Below are positions 51,084-59,054 of a DNA stretch of 64,000 bases, one piece after another. A program made the position numbers and the translations under genes. Position 1 is the stretch's first letter. Every line of letters starts with the position of its first letter. The notes under the pieces are model-generated. The model saw only the letters and a list, made by a program, of their open reading frames with translations, was not told the DNA's origin and did no database searches. Location: contig NZ_QJRH01000073.1 of the NCBI RefSeq assembly GCF_003254545.1, positions 186,001-250,000 on the forward strand, given 5' to 3'. Source of the DNA: Flavobacterium tistrianum. GTDB lineage: Bacteria; Bacteroidota; Bacteroidia; Flavobacteriales; Flavobacteriaceae.

Positions 51084-51091
51084 TAACTTTG
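51084..51091 (+). promoter_or_regulatory. -7 box of hydrolase gene 1
   Basis: TAACTTTG starts 61 bp after the start of the putative operator, identical to the AraC gene promoter. The leader is about 37 nt. Confidence 0.68.
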
Positions 51092-51131
51092 TATCAATGA
51101 AAAAGTTATATAAACTAAACAAATAGAAATC

Positions 51132-52055
51132 ATGTCACAGAAAAAAGTAAACTTCAAAAACAGCAACAATGGAAATATCTCAATGTCAGCTGTAATTAAT
51201 TTTCCGGAAGGATTTAATGAAACCAAAAAGCATACTGCTATTGTAGTTTCACATCCAGGAGGCGGCGTAAAAGAACAGACCGCAGGTTTGTATGCTAAAA
51301 AACTTTCAGAAATGGGATTCCTTACCATTGCCTACGATGCTTCCTATCAGGGAGAAAGTACTGGGGAACCACGCCAATTGGAAAATCCATACATCCGTAC
51401 AGAAGATGTAAGCGCCATAATTGACTATTTAACTACATTGCCTTATGTAGATCAGCAGAATATTGGCGCTATGGGTATTTGCGCTGGTGCGGGATATACT
51501 GCCAACGCAGCAATCAATGACCATCGCATTAAAGCTGTTGGTATGGTAAGCGCGGTTAATATCGGATCTATGTTTCGCAATGGCTGGGAAAACAATGTAA
51601 AAGATGCTGATGCCCTTCCTTATCTTATTGCGGGTTCAAATGCCAGAACAAATGATGCAAGCGGTGCTGCCATTGCCACAATGCCTTTGGCTCCAATGAA
51701 AGAAGAAGATGCTCCAAATGCTGAATTAAGAGGCGCTTGGGAATACTACCACACTCCGCGATGCCAATATCCTACCGCTCCAGGTTTTGCCACTGCAAGA
51801 AGTCTTTCCCAAATCATTTCTTATGATGCTTACAACAAAGCCGAAGCTTTTTTCACACAGCCTCTGCTTGCTGTAGTTGGAAGCAACGCTGGGAGTGCAT
51901 GGATGAGCGATGACTTGCTTCATCGCGCAGCATCTGCAGATAAAACCAAACATATTGTGAAAGGTGCAGATCATATGGATCTTTATGATAAACAGAGTTA
52001 TGTAAACGAAGCTGCTCTTGAACTTTCGGCATTCTTCAAAAAGAACCTCATTTAA
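51132..52055 (+). CDS. Alpha/beta hydrolase 1, Cys-nucleophile (dienelactone hydrolase-like)
   Basis: A 307-aa cytoplasmic hydrolase. The oxyanion-type segment is VVSHPGGGVKEQTAG, with a conserved YDASYQGEStGEPR. The nucleophile elbow is GICAGAGY with Cys117 in place of the usual Ser. The histidine lies in KGADHMDLYD. Dienelactone hydrolases also use Cys, so an enzyme acting on an ester, lactone or thioester is plausible; the substrate is unknown. It begins 41 nt after the -7 box at 51084. Its paralogues are at 52143 and 54347. Confidence 0.88.
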   Translation: MSQKKVNFKNSNNGNISMSAVINFPEGFNETKKHTAIVVSHPGGGVKEQTAGLYAKKLSEMGFLTIAYDASYQGESTGEPRQLENPYIRTEDVSAIIDYLTTLPYVDQQNIGAMGICAGAGYTANAAINDHRIKAVGMVSAVNIGSMFRNGWENNVKDADALPYLIAGSNARTNDASGAAIATMPLAPMKEEDAPNAELRGAWEYYHTPRCQYPTAPGFATARSLSQIISYDAYNKAEAFFTQPLLAVVGSNAGSAWMSDDLLHRAASADKTKHIVKGADHMDLYDKQSYVNEAALELSAFFKKNLI

Positions 52056-52142
52056 TTGGATAGAATCGCATATTGGAAAAGGGTGATTTTTTTAAACGGA
52101 GAACACCCTTTTAATTCTTGAAATTATTTAAAAACAATTATC

Positions 52143-53069
52143 ATGGGCACAAAAGCAATAACATTTAAAAATTTAGCATGGGAAAATGCGGGCATACTTC
52201 ATTTTCCCAAAGACTTCAATGAAGACCAAAAATATCCTGTAATAATTACCATGCACCCTATCGGGAGCTGTAAAGAACAGACAAGCGGAAATATCTACGG
52301 AAAAGCTCTGGCAGAAGCTGGATTTGTTGCATTAGTATTCGATGCTTCTTTTCAAGGCGAAAGCGGTGGCACTCCCCGCTATATGGAAAATCCATACCAA
52401 CGTACTGACGATGTGCGTTATGCGATCGATTATCTAGAGACACTTCCTTACATCAACACGGAAAAAATTGGAATTTTAGGAGTTTGTGGTGGCGGAGCCT
52501 ATTCTCTAAATATTGCAATGACGGAACGTCGCATAAAAGCTGTAGTCTCTATTACTGGAGTTAATTTTGGTCGTCTGCTTCGTGATGGTTTTGCTGGCGG
52601 AAGCCCAATGGAAGTATTGAACAATACAGCCTTCCAGCGCTCTGCCGAAGCAAAAGGGGAAAATCTGCTTACCATTAACATGCTCCCAGAATCTGTGGAA
52701 GCCGGAAAACAGGCAGGTATCACAGACATTGATGTTCTGGAAGCCACAGATTATTATAAAACAGCAAGAGGCCAATTCCCTGGAGGGGCTACCAGTGCGG
52801 TATATTCACGTTTAAGCATTGGGATGGGATGGGACGCATTTTATCTCGCAGAAACATTATTAACACAACCCATTTTAGTCATTATAGGAGATAAACCTGG
52901 AGGTTTTGGCGCATACAGAGACGGGTATGAAATTATTCGCCGTGCTGCTTCTATTAAAAAGGAACTAGTCGTATTAAAAAATACTTCTCATTATGAGCTT
53001 TATGATCAGCCAGAACCTGTAAGACAAGCACTTGAAAAAGCAGTTCCATTTTTTAAAGAAAACCTGTAA
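52143..53069 (+). CDS. Alpha/beta hydrolase 2, Cys-nucleophile
   Basis: A 308-aa paralogue of the preceding gene: TMHPIGSCKEQTSG, FDASFQGESGGTPR, elbow GVCGGGAY with Cys115, histidine in KNTSHYELYD. There is no recognisable promoter in the 87-nt gap, only a hairpin at 52077-52112 with a weak T-run, so it is probably read through from hydrolase 1. The two may act on related substrates or in sequence. Cytoplasmic. Confidence 0.87.
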   Translation: MGTKAITFKNLAWENAGILHFPKDFNEDQKYPVIITMHPIGSCKEQTSGNIYGKALAEAGFVALVFDASFQGESGGTPRYMENPYQRTDDVRYAIDYLETLPYINTEKIGILGVCGGGAYSLNIAMTERRIKAVVSITGVNFGRLLRDGFAGGSPMEVLNNTAFQRSAEAKGENLLTINMLPESVEAGKQAGITDIDVLEATDYYKTARGQFPGGATSAVYSRLSIGMGWDAFYLAETLLTQPILVIIGDKPGGFGAYRDGYEIIRRAASIKKELVVLKNTSHYELYDQPEPVRQALEKAVPFFKENL

Positions 53070-53080
53070 TTTATTGAATT

Positions 53081-53115
53081 TGCAAAAGCCGAAACTTTTT
53101 CGGCTTTTGCATTTT
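53081..53115 (+). terminator. Terminator of hydrolase gene 2
   Basis: TGCAAAAGCCG (53081-53091) pairs with CGGCTTTTGCA (53101-53111), followed by TTTT. Confidence 0.85.
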
Positions 53116-53177
53116 AAAAACTCTGAATGAAACAAAAAACAGTAATACTTATAAAAGAAATAAATCAATCTTTTAAC

Positions 53178-53192
53178 TTCAGTAAGGGTCAC
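53178..53192 (+). other. att-like sequence between the two island modules
   Basis: TTCAGTAAGGGTCAC matches 14 of 15 bases at 56916-56930, the start of direct repeat B. Both are followed closely by a terminator hairpin. GGTCAC is also the 3' end of the tRNA-Arg. It may be an internal boundary or relic of an integration site. Confidence 0.45.
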
Positions 53193-53201
53193 AAAGCCAA
53201 A

Positions 53202-53235
53202 AGACGCCAATTGAAGACAATTGGCGTCTCTTTTT
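53202..53235 (+). terminator. Second terminator, gene-less position
   Basis: AGACGCCAATTG (53202-53213), loop AAGA, CAATTGGCGTCT (53218-53229), then CTTTTTAT. It comes 90 nt after another terminator, with no gene between. Confidence 0.85.
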
Positions 53236-53367
53236 ATACTTCATTACGTCTAACACAAATAAATTAATTTCACATTTAATACTTGCAAGGAGTTTTCCAA
53301 ATATTAGGAACAGATATAATTCCTACTACATTGATACCATATTTCTATCAATTAGATTTGATTTTAT

Positions 53368-53375
53368 TAACTTTG
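53368..53375 (+). promoter_or_regulatory. -7 box of AraC gene 2
   Basis: TAACTTTG ends four bases before the ATG at 53380, predicting a leaderless or nearly leaderless mRNA. No clear -33 TTG. Confidence 0.6.
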
Positions 53376-53379
53376 CATC

Positions 53380-54258
53380 ATGAAAAAAAAAACAGTTCGC
53401 AGTGTTTCTGAGTTTAATAATGAGCTTAAGCTAAAAGGTTTCAAAGCTTTTCAAATAGAAGATGACAGTAATGCGACCCGTATTTACAGCAGAAAAGATT
53501 TCTTTAAAATATGCCTGACTACGGGGCACAGTAAAATTCATTATGCTGACAAAAGTTTTGATCAGCAAGGAACTATATTGTTTTTCGGCAATCCGCATAT
53601 ACCCTATTCGTGGGAAACAATTTCTACGACATACACCGGTTATACGATTTTGTTTTCTGAAGAATTCTTAAAACAGTCCGAACGTTCAGAAAGTCTTCAT
53701 CAATCGCCTTTTTTTAAAATTGGAGGAACGCCTGTTCTTCAGATTTCGGAAGAACAGAGATTGTTCCTTAATACACTTTTTCAAAAAATGATTGAAGAAC
53801 AAAAAAGCGATTATACCTATAAAGATGAACTCATACGCAGTTACATACATTTAATCATCCATGAATCTTTGAAATTGCAGCCTTCTGAAAATAATAATGA
53901 AGGCAGAAACGGTACATCAAGAATTGCTTCGGTATTTCTTGAGCTCTTAGAAAGACAATTTCCGATAGAAAGTGCTGATAGTCCGCTTCGTATGACAACA
54001 GCAAAAGATTACGCTCAGAGCTTAAACATTCATGTCAACTATTTAAACCGAGCGGTTAAAGAAATCACGGGCAAGTCAACCACATCACACATTACAGAAA
54101 GAATAACAGCAGAAGCAAAAGCACTACTGCAGCATACGGACTGGAATATTGCAGAAATTGCATATGCACTCGGATTTGAGTACCCAACCTATTTTAACAA
54201 CTTTTTTAAAAAACATACAGGAACTAATCCAAAATCACATAGAAAAATCGAGGTTTGA
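53380..54258 (+). CDS. AraC-family regulator 2 of the island
   Basis: A 292-aa protein with an N-terminal cupin-like sensing domain (FFGNPHIPYSWETI, TGYTILFSEEFL) and a C-terminal AraC-type domain. The latter has TTAKDYAQSLNIHVNYLNRAVKEITGKSTTSHI and IAEIAYALGFEYPTYFNNFFKKHTGTNPKSHR. It precedes hydrolase 3, whose promoter has paired 21-bp-spaced sites, and is probably its regulator. It is a different subgroup from AraC 1, with low similarity outside the DNA-binding domain. Confidence 0.92.
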   Translation: MKKKTVRSVSEFNNELKLKGFKAFQIEDDSNATRIYSRKDFFKICLTTGHSKIHYADKSFDQQGTILFFGNPHIPYSWETISTTYTGYTILFSEEFLKQSERSESLHQSPFFKIGGTPVLQISEEQRLFLNTLFQKMIEEQKSDYTYKDELIRSYIHLIIHESLKLQPSENNNEGRNGTSRIASVFLELLERQFPIESADSPLRMTTAKDYAQSLNIHVNYLNRAVKEITGKSTTSHITERITAEAKALLQHTDWNIAEIAYALGFEYPTYFNNFFKKHTGTNPKSHRKIEV

Positions 54259-54286
54259 TATTCTTAATTTTTGGTTTGATATTCTT
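54252..54286 (+). promoter_or_regulatory. Putative tandem AraC operator of hydrolase gene 3
   Basis: GGTTTGATATTCTT at 54252-54265 is repeated exactly at 54273-54286. The copies are 21 bp apart, two helical turns, the spacing of AraC-type half-sites. The first copy overlaps the AraC 2 stop codon. Confidence 0.75.
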
Positions 54287-54287
54287 T

Positions 54288-54312
54288 AACGGCGCCTGAT
54301 GGTGCCGTTTTA
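54288..54312 (+). terminator. Terminator of AraC gene 2
   Basis: AACGGCGCC (54288-54296), loop TGAT, GGTGCCGTT (54301-54309, one G-U), then TTAATTTT. It sits between the operator and the -7 box of the next gene. Confidence 0.8.
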
Positions 54313-54318
54313 ATTTTG
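54311..54318 (+). promoter_or_regulatory. -7 box of hydrolase gene 3
   Basis: TAATTTTG overlaps the T-tail of the terminator and ends 28 nt before the ATG at 54347. Confidence 0.6.
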
Positions 54319-54346
54319 TAGCTGTAATCTAAAACACTTTAAACAG

Positions 54347-55399
54347 ATGAAAATAATAGCATTAGCAGCTATGTCTCTTTTAGTTATCGGACAAGCTTTT
54401 TCACAAAACAATGAATCAATTCAAAATAAAAAGAAAATGAATACGACAGAAGAACATTATACTTTTAAATTAAGCGATAAAGTAACCCGACAAAAAGTAA
54501 CTTTTAAGAATCGTTACGGCATTACCCTTTCAGGAGATCTTTATCTTCCAAAAAACTCAGACCAAACATTGCTTGCTGCAATAGCAATCAGCGGTCCTTT
54601 TGGGGCAGTAAAAGAACAATCATCAGGTTTACATGCCAATCAAATGGCCGAGCGTGGATTTGCCGCATTGGCTTTTGATCCGTCTTACACAGGAGAAAGC
54701 AGTGGCGAACCTCGTAATGTGGCTTCTCCAGATATAAACACGGAAGATTTTAGCGCTGCAGTTGATTTTTTAGGTCTTCAAAAAAACATTAATAGAGAAA
54801 AAATCGGAATTATAGGCATCTGCGGATTTGGAGGTTTTGCTTTAAATGCTTCAGCAGCTGACAAACGCATTAAAACCGTTGCAACAACAAGTATGTACGA
54901 TATGACTAGAGTAATGTCTAAAGGTTATAATGATATCGTAACTGATGAACAGCGTGCAAAAAACTTAGAACAATTAGGACAACAGCGTTGGAAAGATGCA
55001 CAAAACGGGACTTATGCTCCATCTGCAAATAATCTTCCTCAAAAACTAACTGGCAGCGAACCTCAATTTGTAAAAGAATATTTTGATTATTATAAAACAC
55101 CCAGAGGTTTTCATGTTCGCTCAATCAATTCAAATGCATCTTGGACAGCAACTATGCCTATTTCTTTTATGAATATGCCGATTCTGTCTTACATTAAAGA
55201 AATAAGCCCAAGACCTATATTGATTATCGCTGGAGAAAATGCACATTCGAGATATTTTAGCGAGGATGCTTTTAAAGCAGCAGCCGAACCTAAAGAGTTA
55301 ATGATTATACCAAATGCAGTTCACGTTGATCTATACGACAGATTAGATAAAATTCCATTTGATAAACTAGATGCATTTTTTAAAAATAATCTAAAATAA
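54347..55399 (+). CDS. Alpha/beta hydrolase 3, Cys-nucleophile, exported
   Basis: A 350-aa paralogue of hydrolases 1 and 2 with an added signal peptide (MKIIALAAMSLLVIGQAFSQ), so it acts outside the cytoplasm. Motifs are ISGPFGAVKEQSSG, FDPSYTGESSGEPR, elbow GICGFGG with Cys159, histidine in PNAVHVDLYD. The mature region starts with a lysine-rich segment, then KVTFKNRYGITLSGDLYLP. It is followed 36 nt later by the acetyltransferase and cupin genes. Confidence 0.88.
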   Translation: MKIIALAAMSLLVIGQAFSQNNESIQNKKKMNTTEEHYTFKLSDKVTRQKVTFKNRYGITLSGDLYLPKNSDQTLLAAIAISGPFGAVKEQSSGLHANQMAERGFAALAFDPSYTGESSGEPRNVASPDINTEDFSAAVDFLGLQKNINREKIGIIGICGFGGFALNASAADKRIKTVATTSMYDMTRVMSKGYNDIVTDEQRAKNLEQLGQQRWKDAQNGTYAPSANNLPQKLTGSEPQFVKEYFDYYKTPRGFHVRSINSNASWTATMPISFMNMPILSYIKEISPRPILIIAGENAHSRYFSEDAFKAAAEPKELMIIPNAVHVDLYDRLDKIPFDKLDAFFKNNLK

Positions 55400-55435
55400 T
55401 TGGTCATACTATTTTTTAAAATTGAAAAAACTAAA

Positions 55436-56014
55436 ATGGATACAAAAGCAACAAAAGAAGATGTTTTTGCACAGCTTTTGAATGGCGAAACTATCTCTTC
55501 ATCAAACGCTCAGGCTCATAGGCTGCTTGAAGAATCTTTCATTACAAAAAAAATACTTCTTCGTTTAAATAATACAGCCAATCCTTCGGAAATCCGTTCT
55601 ATTTTAAGCGAAATTATTACTAGTACAATTGATCCAAGTACTACTATATTTACACCCATTCATATTAATTATGGAAAGAATATCAAAATAGGAAAAAACG
55701 TCTTTATTAATTTTAACTGTACCTTTTTGGATTTAGGCGGCATTACTATAGAAGATAATGTATTGATTGCGCCAAGAGTAAATATTATTTCGGAAGGACA
55801 TCCCATTTCCAGTCAAAATAGACAATCGCTCGTTCCCGGAGCTGTACATATTAAAAAAAATGCTTGGATCGGAACTGCGGCAACTATTTTGTCGGGTGTA
55901 ACTGTTGGAGAAAATTCAATAGTTGCCGCTGGAGCGGTAGTTGCAAAAGATGTGCCTGATAATACAATAGTTGCCGGTATTCCAGCAAAAATTATTAAAG
56001 CTATTCCAGAATGA
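55436..56014 (+). CDS. Hexapeptide-repeat acetyltransferase (maltose O-acetyltransferase-like)
   Basis: A 192-aa left-handed beta-helix acetyltransferase. The Mac-type N-terminal helix is followed by hexapeptide turns: INYGKNIKIGKNVFINFNC, the catalytic-type H in EGHPIS, NAWIGTAATILSGVTVGENSIVAAGAVV and PDNTIVAGIPAKII. It would transfer acetyl from acetyl-CoA to a sugar or similar hydroxyl. The ATG at 55436 starts the domain; a TTG at 55400 gives an unlikely extension. Its stop overlaps the cupin start as ATGA. Confidence 0.9.
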   Translation: MDTKATKEDVFAQLLNGETISSSNAQAHRLLEESFITKKILLRLNNTANPSEIRSILSEIITSTIDPSTTIFTPIHINYGKNIKIGKNVFINFNCTFLDLGGITIEDNVLIAPRVNIISEGHPISSQNRQSLVPGAVHIKKNAWIGTAATILSGVTVGENSIVAAGAVVAKDVPDNTIVAGIPAKIIKAIPE

Positions 56015-56486
56015 AAATAAAAAAATAATTCTTACATTTATAACAACTTCAATTTTAACTGCTTGCAGTTCTAAATCAGAAAATAAAATGAGTACAACAG
56101 AAATTTTCCCACAAGGAGAGCCCCTTCCAAACGAATGGTTTACAGGCAGTGCCTTTTTAAAACCATTAGTAGCACGTGACAAAAACAATGAATTTTCAGC
56201 TGGAAGCGTAACATTTGAACCAGGAGCAAGAACCAACTGGCATACTCATCCTAAGGGACAAGTTTTACTAGTTACAGAAGGAAGTGGAATCTATCAAGAA
56301 GAAGGAAAACCGGCACAGGTAATAAAAAAAGGCGATGTTGTAAATATCCCTGAAAACGTAAAGCACTGGCATGGCGCATCCGCGGATACAAAAATGGTTC
56401 ATATTGCGATTACCAATTTTAGGGGAGATACTCAAGTAACTTGGCTTGAACCTGTCTCAGATGAGCAATATTCAGCGGTTAACTAG
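56011..56486 (+). CDS. Cupin lipoprotein, N-terminally frameshifted
   Basis: An ATG at 56011 overlaps the acetyltransferase stop (ATGA) and should begin the peptide MKIKK-IILTFITTSILTACSSK, a perfect lipoprotein signal peptide. The A-run 56019-56025 has seven A, one too few, and the frame shifts to a stop. The rest (from an internal ATG at 56088) is intact: a cupin with FEPGARTNWHTHPKGQVLLVTEGSG and PENVKHWHGAS. It resembles the small cupins called (R)-hydroxynitrile lyase-like. Either the lipoprotein is broken or the run was miscounted. Confidence 0.8.
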
Positions 56487-56925
56487 ACAAAATAAATCAA
56501 TTTTTAACCCCAATCGAACGACAATTAATGAGTTAAATTAAATATCTTTATTTGTACAGAAAACTAACAAATTAAGTATCCAACAAAATTAACTTCTAAT
56601 TAGATTAAAACAATTTAAAAAACTCTAATATCCTCAACAAATTTTGATTTGAATAATCTCCAAATGTATTGTTTAATTTTACTAAAAACTAATTTGTTTT
56701 TATTTAGTCAATACTAAATTTGATTTTCAAGAATTTTATAAAAGTTTTTACATCCCAGTAAATTTAAATATCCTTCTGTTTTGACATTTTTTAACGTTTA
56801 ACCCTTACAATACATACAAACCGCTTCTAAGCGAAAATTCAAAATAATTATCTTACAAATTTACTTGAAAGTAGGCCAATTTCTTTAAATCGTTCATAAA
56901 ATGGTTTGTAAATTGTTCAGTAAGA

Positions 56926-57112
56926 GTCACTAAAAGAGACAACTAATTAATAGTTGTCTCTTTTTTTATGCACTAATATTTAGATCTTACAAGTCTTCAC
57001 AGCCTAATATTTGTGATTCGATTTTTTTACAAGAAATTCTTATGTTATTTTAAATAAACAGTACAAAAGTGGACCATTGAGATTTATTCGGACCTGAACT
57101 ATAGTTTGAAGT
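56926..57112 (+). repeat. Direct repeat B, copy of the tRNA-Arg flank
   Basis: It begins GTCAC like the tRNA 3' end, then reproduces the tRNA terminator and flank (see 49626-49814). No functional tRNA precedes it. The two copies bracket the AraC/hydrolase island. Confidence 0.9.
56936..56967 (+). terminator. Duplicate tRNA-type terminator
   Basis: GAGACAACTA (56936-56945), loop ATTAA, TAGTTGTCTC (56951-56960), then seven T. It has the same stem as the tRNA-Arg terminator but no gene upstream. Confidence 0.9.
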
Positions 57113-57439
57113 ATCTTACAAGGTATCACAATGAGGTTCCTTTTTAACTAAAAAACCTGATTAAAATTGCCTGTCATTACCTACTAAAATACTAAATAGT
57201 ATTTCAGATTGTTGTTCTTTTTTATAAAAGCCTTTGTTTTATTTTTTTTAACTTTAAACACTAATAATCAAACATTTGCAAAGTTTAAAGAATAAATCTC
57301 CCTTTTCTTTACAGTACTACACCTGCACTTCTATTTTTTTTAAAGTAATACTGCCGCTTCATTTTTGTATCAGCCTAGACTTTGCAGCATTTAATCTTAT
57401 ATTATAAATAAAAGTAATAATTATTAAAAATTATTAATT

Positions 57440-57470
57440 TGATTAATGACACATGTCGCCATACATTTGT
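57440..57470 (+). promoter_or_regulatory. Promoter of the secreted hydrolase gene
   Basis: TTG at 57440-57442, a 20-nt spacer and TACATTTG at 57463-57470, leaving a leader of about 80 nt. Confidence 0.65.
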
Positions 57471-57557
57471 CTCATCAAAATCAAACAACTGATTTAAAAA
57501 CAAAAATTTCAATTTTTTTTAATAGACATTTTCAACAACAATTTAAAATCAACAAAA

Positions 57558-58349
57558 ATGAAAACAACATCTTTAAGAGAACAAATGAATCGTTATTTCA
57601 TGTTCGTAGCATTAATTTTCAGTTTCTTATTTGCAACAGCAAATTCAAACGCTCAAACAGCAAATTCAGCACAAATTAAAAACGTTGTATTAGTTCACGG
57701 TGCTTTTGCCGATGGTTCTGGATGGAAAGCACTTTATGAGGTTTTGACAAAAAAAGGTTATCATGTTACTATTGTACAAAATCCATTAACTTCTCTTGAA
57801 GATGATGTCGCTGCAACAAATGTAGTTTTAGACAGACAAGATGGACCAACAGTTTTGGTAGGCCATTCTTGGGGTGGTGCCGTAATTACACAAGCGGGAA
57901 ATCACCCAAAAGTTGCAGCTTTGGTTTATGTAGCCGCTTTTCAGCCTGATAATGGCGAATCTGCTTTACAATGGTTGCAAACTGCACCTCCAGCTCCAGA
58001 AAATGGTGTATTGCCTCCAGATGATAAAGGAATTGTTTATTATGATCAAGCTAAATACCATGCTGGTTTTTGTGCCGATATTAGCAAAGAAGAAGCCGAT
58101 TTTATGTATGCATCTCAAGGAGCATTTTATGCAAAAGGTTTTGTAACCCCAATTACAAAAGCAGCTTGGAGAGATAAACCAGCTTTTGCAGTTGTTGCAA
58201 CAAACGATAAAAGTATTGACCCATCTATTCAGCGCGCTATGTACAAACGTTCTAACACTAAAGTTACAGAAGTTAAAGGTAGTCATGTAGTCTTTATGTC
58301 ACAGCCTGAAGCAGTTGCTAAAGTTGTTATCGCTGCATCTAAAAAATAA
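57558..58349 (+). CDS. Secreted alpha/beta hydrolase, Ser-nucleophile
   Basis: A 263-aa esterase-like hydrolase with a signal peptide (cleavage after ANSNAQ, about residue 33). VLVHGAFADGSGWKAL is the oxyanion segment, and VGHSWGG the nucleophile elbow with Ser. D and H lie in ATNDKSIDPS and KGSHVVFMSQP. It is a member of the salicylate-esterase/hydroxynitrile-lyase-like group of the fold, unrelated to the three Cys-type hydrolases upstream. It has its own promoter and terminator and lies just outside the direct repeats. Confidence 0.9.
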   Translation: MKTTSLREQMNRYFMFVALIFSFLFATANSNAQTANSAQIKNVVLVHGAFADGSGWKALYEVLTKKGYHVTIVQNPLTSLEDDVAATNVVLDRQDGPTVLVGHSWGGAVITQAGNHPKVAALVYVAAFQPDNGESALQWLQTAPPAPENGVLPPDDKGIVYYDQAKYHAGFCADISKEEADFMYASQGAFYAKGFVTPITKAAWRDKPAFAVVATNDKSIDPSIQRAMYKRSNTKVTEVKGSHVVFMSQPEAVAKVVIAASKK

Positions 58350-58378
58350 TAAATTTTAAATTAAAAACCATTAATAAC

Positions 58379-58410
58379 AAAAAGCCTGACACTCTAGCGT
58401 CAGGCTTTTT
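58379..58410 (+). terminator. Rho-independent terminator
   Basis: AAAAAGCCTGAC (58379-58390), an eight-base loop and GTCAGGCTTTTT (58399-58410). Confidence 0.93.
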
Positions 58411-58443
58411 GCTATAAAAAATTAAACCTTTTTATAGATGAAA

Positions 58444-58944
58444 CTAGAATCTTTCTATCATAAAATAAGCTAGCTCCTCTTCGTTTCTTATCAAATTATT
58501 TAGTCGCTTAAAACCAACTTTCTGCAGTACATTTTGTGAGCCAAAGTTGTCAAGATCTGTTATAGCAACAACTTCTTTCGTATCTGTATTTGCAAAACTA
58601 TAATGCGTTAAAGCCTTACAAACCTCTGTAGCAATACCTTTCCCCCAATATTCCCTGCCAAGCACATATCCAATCTCTACTTGATTTGTGTTGTGCGCAA
58701 AAATTCTAGCAACGCACATTCCTATAAAATCATTATCTATAGCATTAAATATAGCCCATCTACTAAGATTTTTCTTTTCATAATTTTCAAGTAGTTCATT
58801 GAACATTTCGACATATCTTTCTGGTGAAGTGTCAGGAAGATATTTTGTTACTTCACTATCTTTAAAAAGGTTTAAGAATGTTTGCTTTTCCTGAGGTAAA
58901 AATTCGCGAATAATTATTTTTGGGCTTTGATAAAGAATATGCAT
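58444..58944 (-). CDS. GNAT acetyltransferase, RimJ/RimL-like
   Basis: A 166-aa GNAT-fold enzyme. Typical pieces are REFLPQEKQTFLNLF, the acetyl-CoA region VEIGYVLGREYWGKGIATEV, and NFGSQNVLQKVGFKRL. Relatives acetylate ribosomal protein N-termini or small molecules; the substrate here is unknown. It is a single gene convergent with the secreted hydrolase. Confidence 0.88.
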   Translation of the reverse strand: MHILYQSPKIIIREFLPQEKQTFLNLFKDSEVTKYLPDTSPERYVEMFNELLENYEKKNLSRWAIFNAIDNDFIGMCVARIFAHNTNQVEIGYVLGREYWGKGIATEVCKALTHYSFANTDTKEVVAITDLDNFGSQNVLQKVGFKRLNNLIRNEEELAYFMIERF

Positions 58945-59054
58945 TATTTGTTAAGTTTAATAATTTAGGGTATTTTCTAAATTTCCATTAGGATTTTTCT
59001 TTTGTAAATACATTCAAATTTACAGAAAATAAGCAGAGAAAACTTGAAATATTC

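Larger units (their letters stand above)
56487..57557. other. 1.07-kb gene-less region closing the island
   Basis: No frame longer than a few dozen codons is convincing. It holds an AT-rich spacer, direct repeat B (56926-57112) with its terminator, and the promoter of the 57558 gene. A frame at 57446-57679 overlaps that gene and is a shadow. 56874-56930 has scattered similarity to the tRNA-Arg (GGCC start, GGTTTG, GTCAC end) and could be a decayed tRNA end. Confidence 0.5.

Noticed and set aside
56874..56930. Second tRNA-Arg gene before repeat B
   Set aside because: No cloverleaf can be formed; only scattered similarity, so at most a decayed tRNA end.
57446..57679. 77-codon frame before the secreted hydrolase
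   Set aside because: It overlaps the hydrolase signal-peptide region in another frame and straddles the promoter; low complexity.
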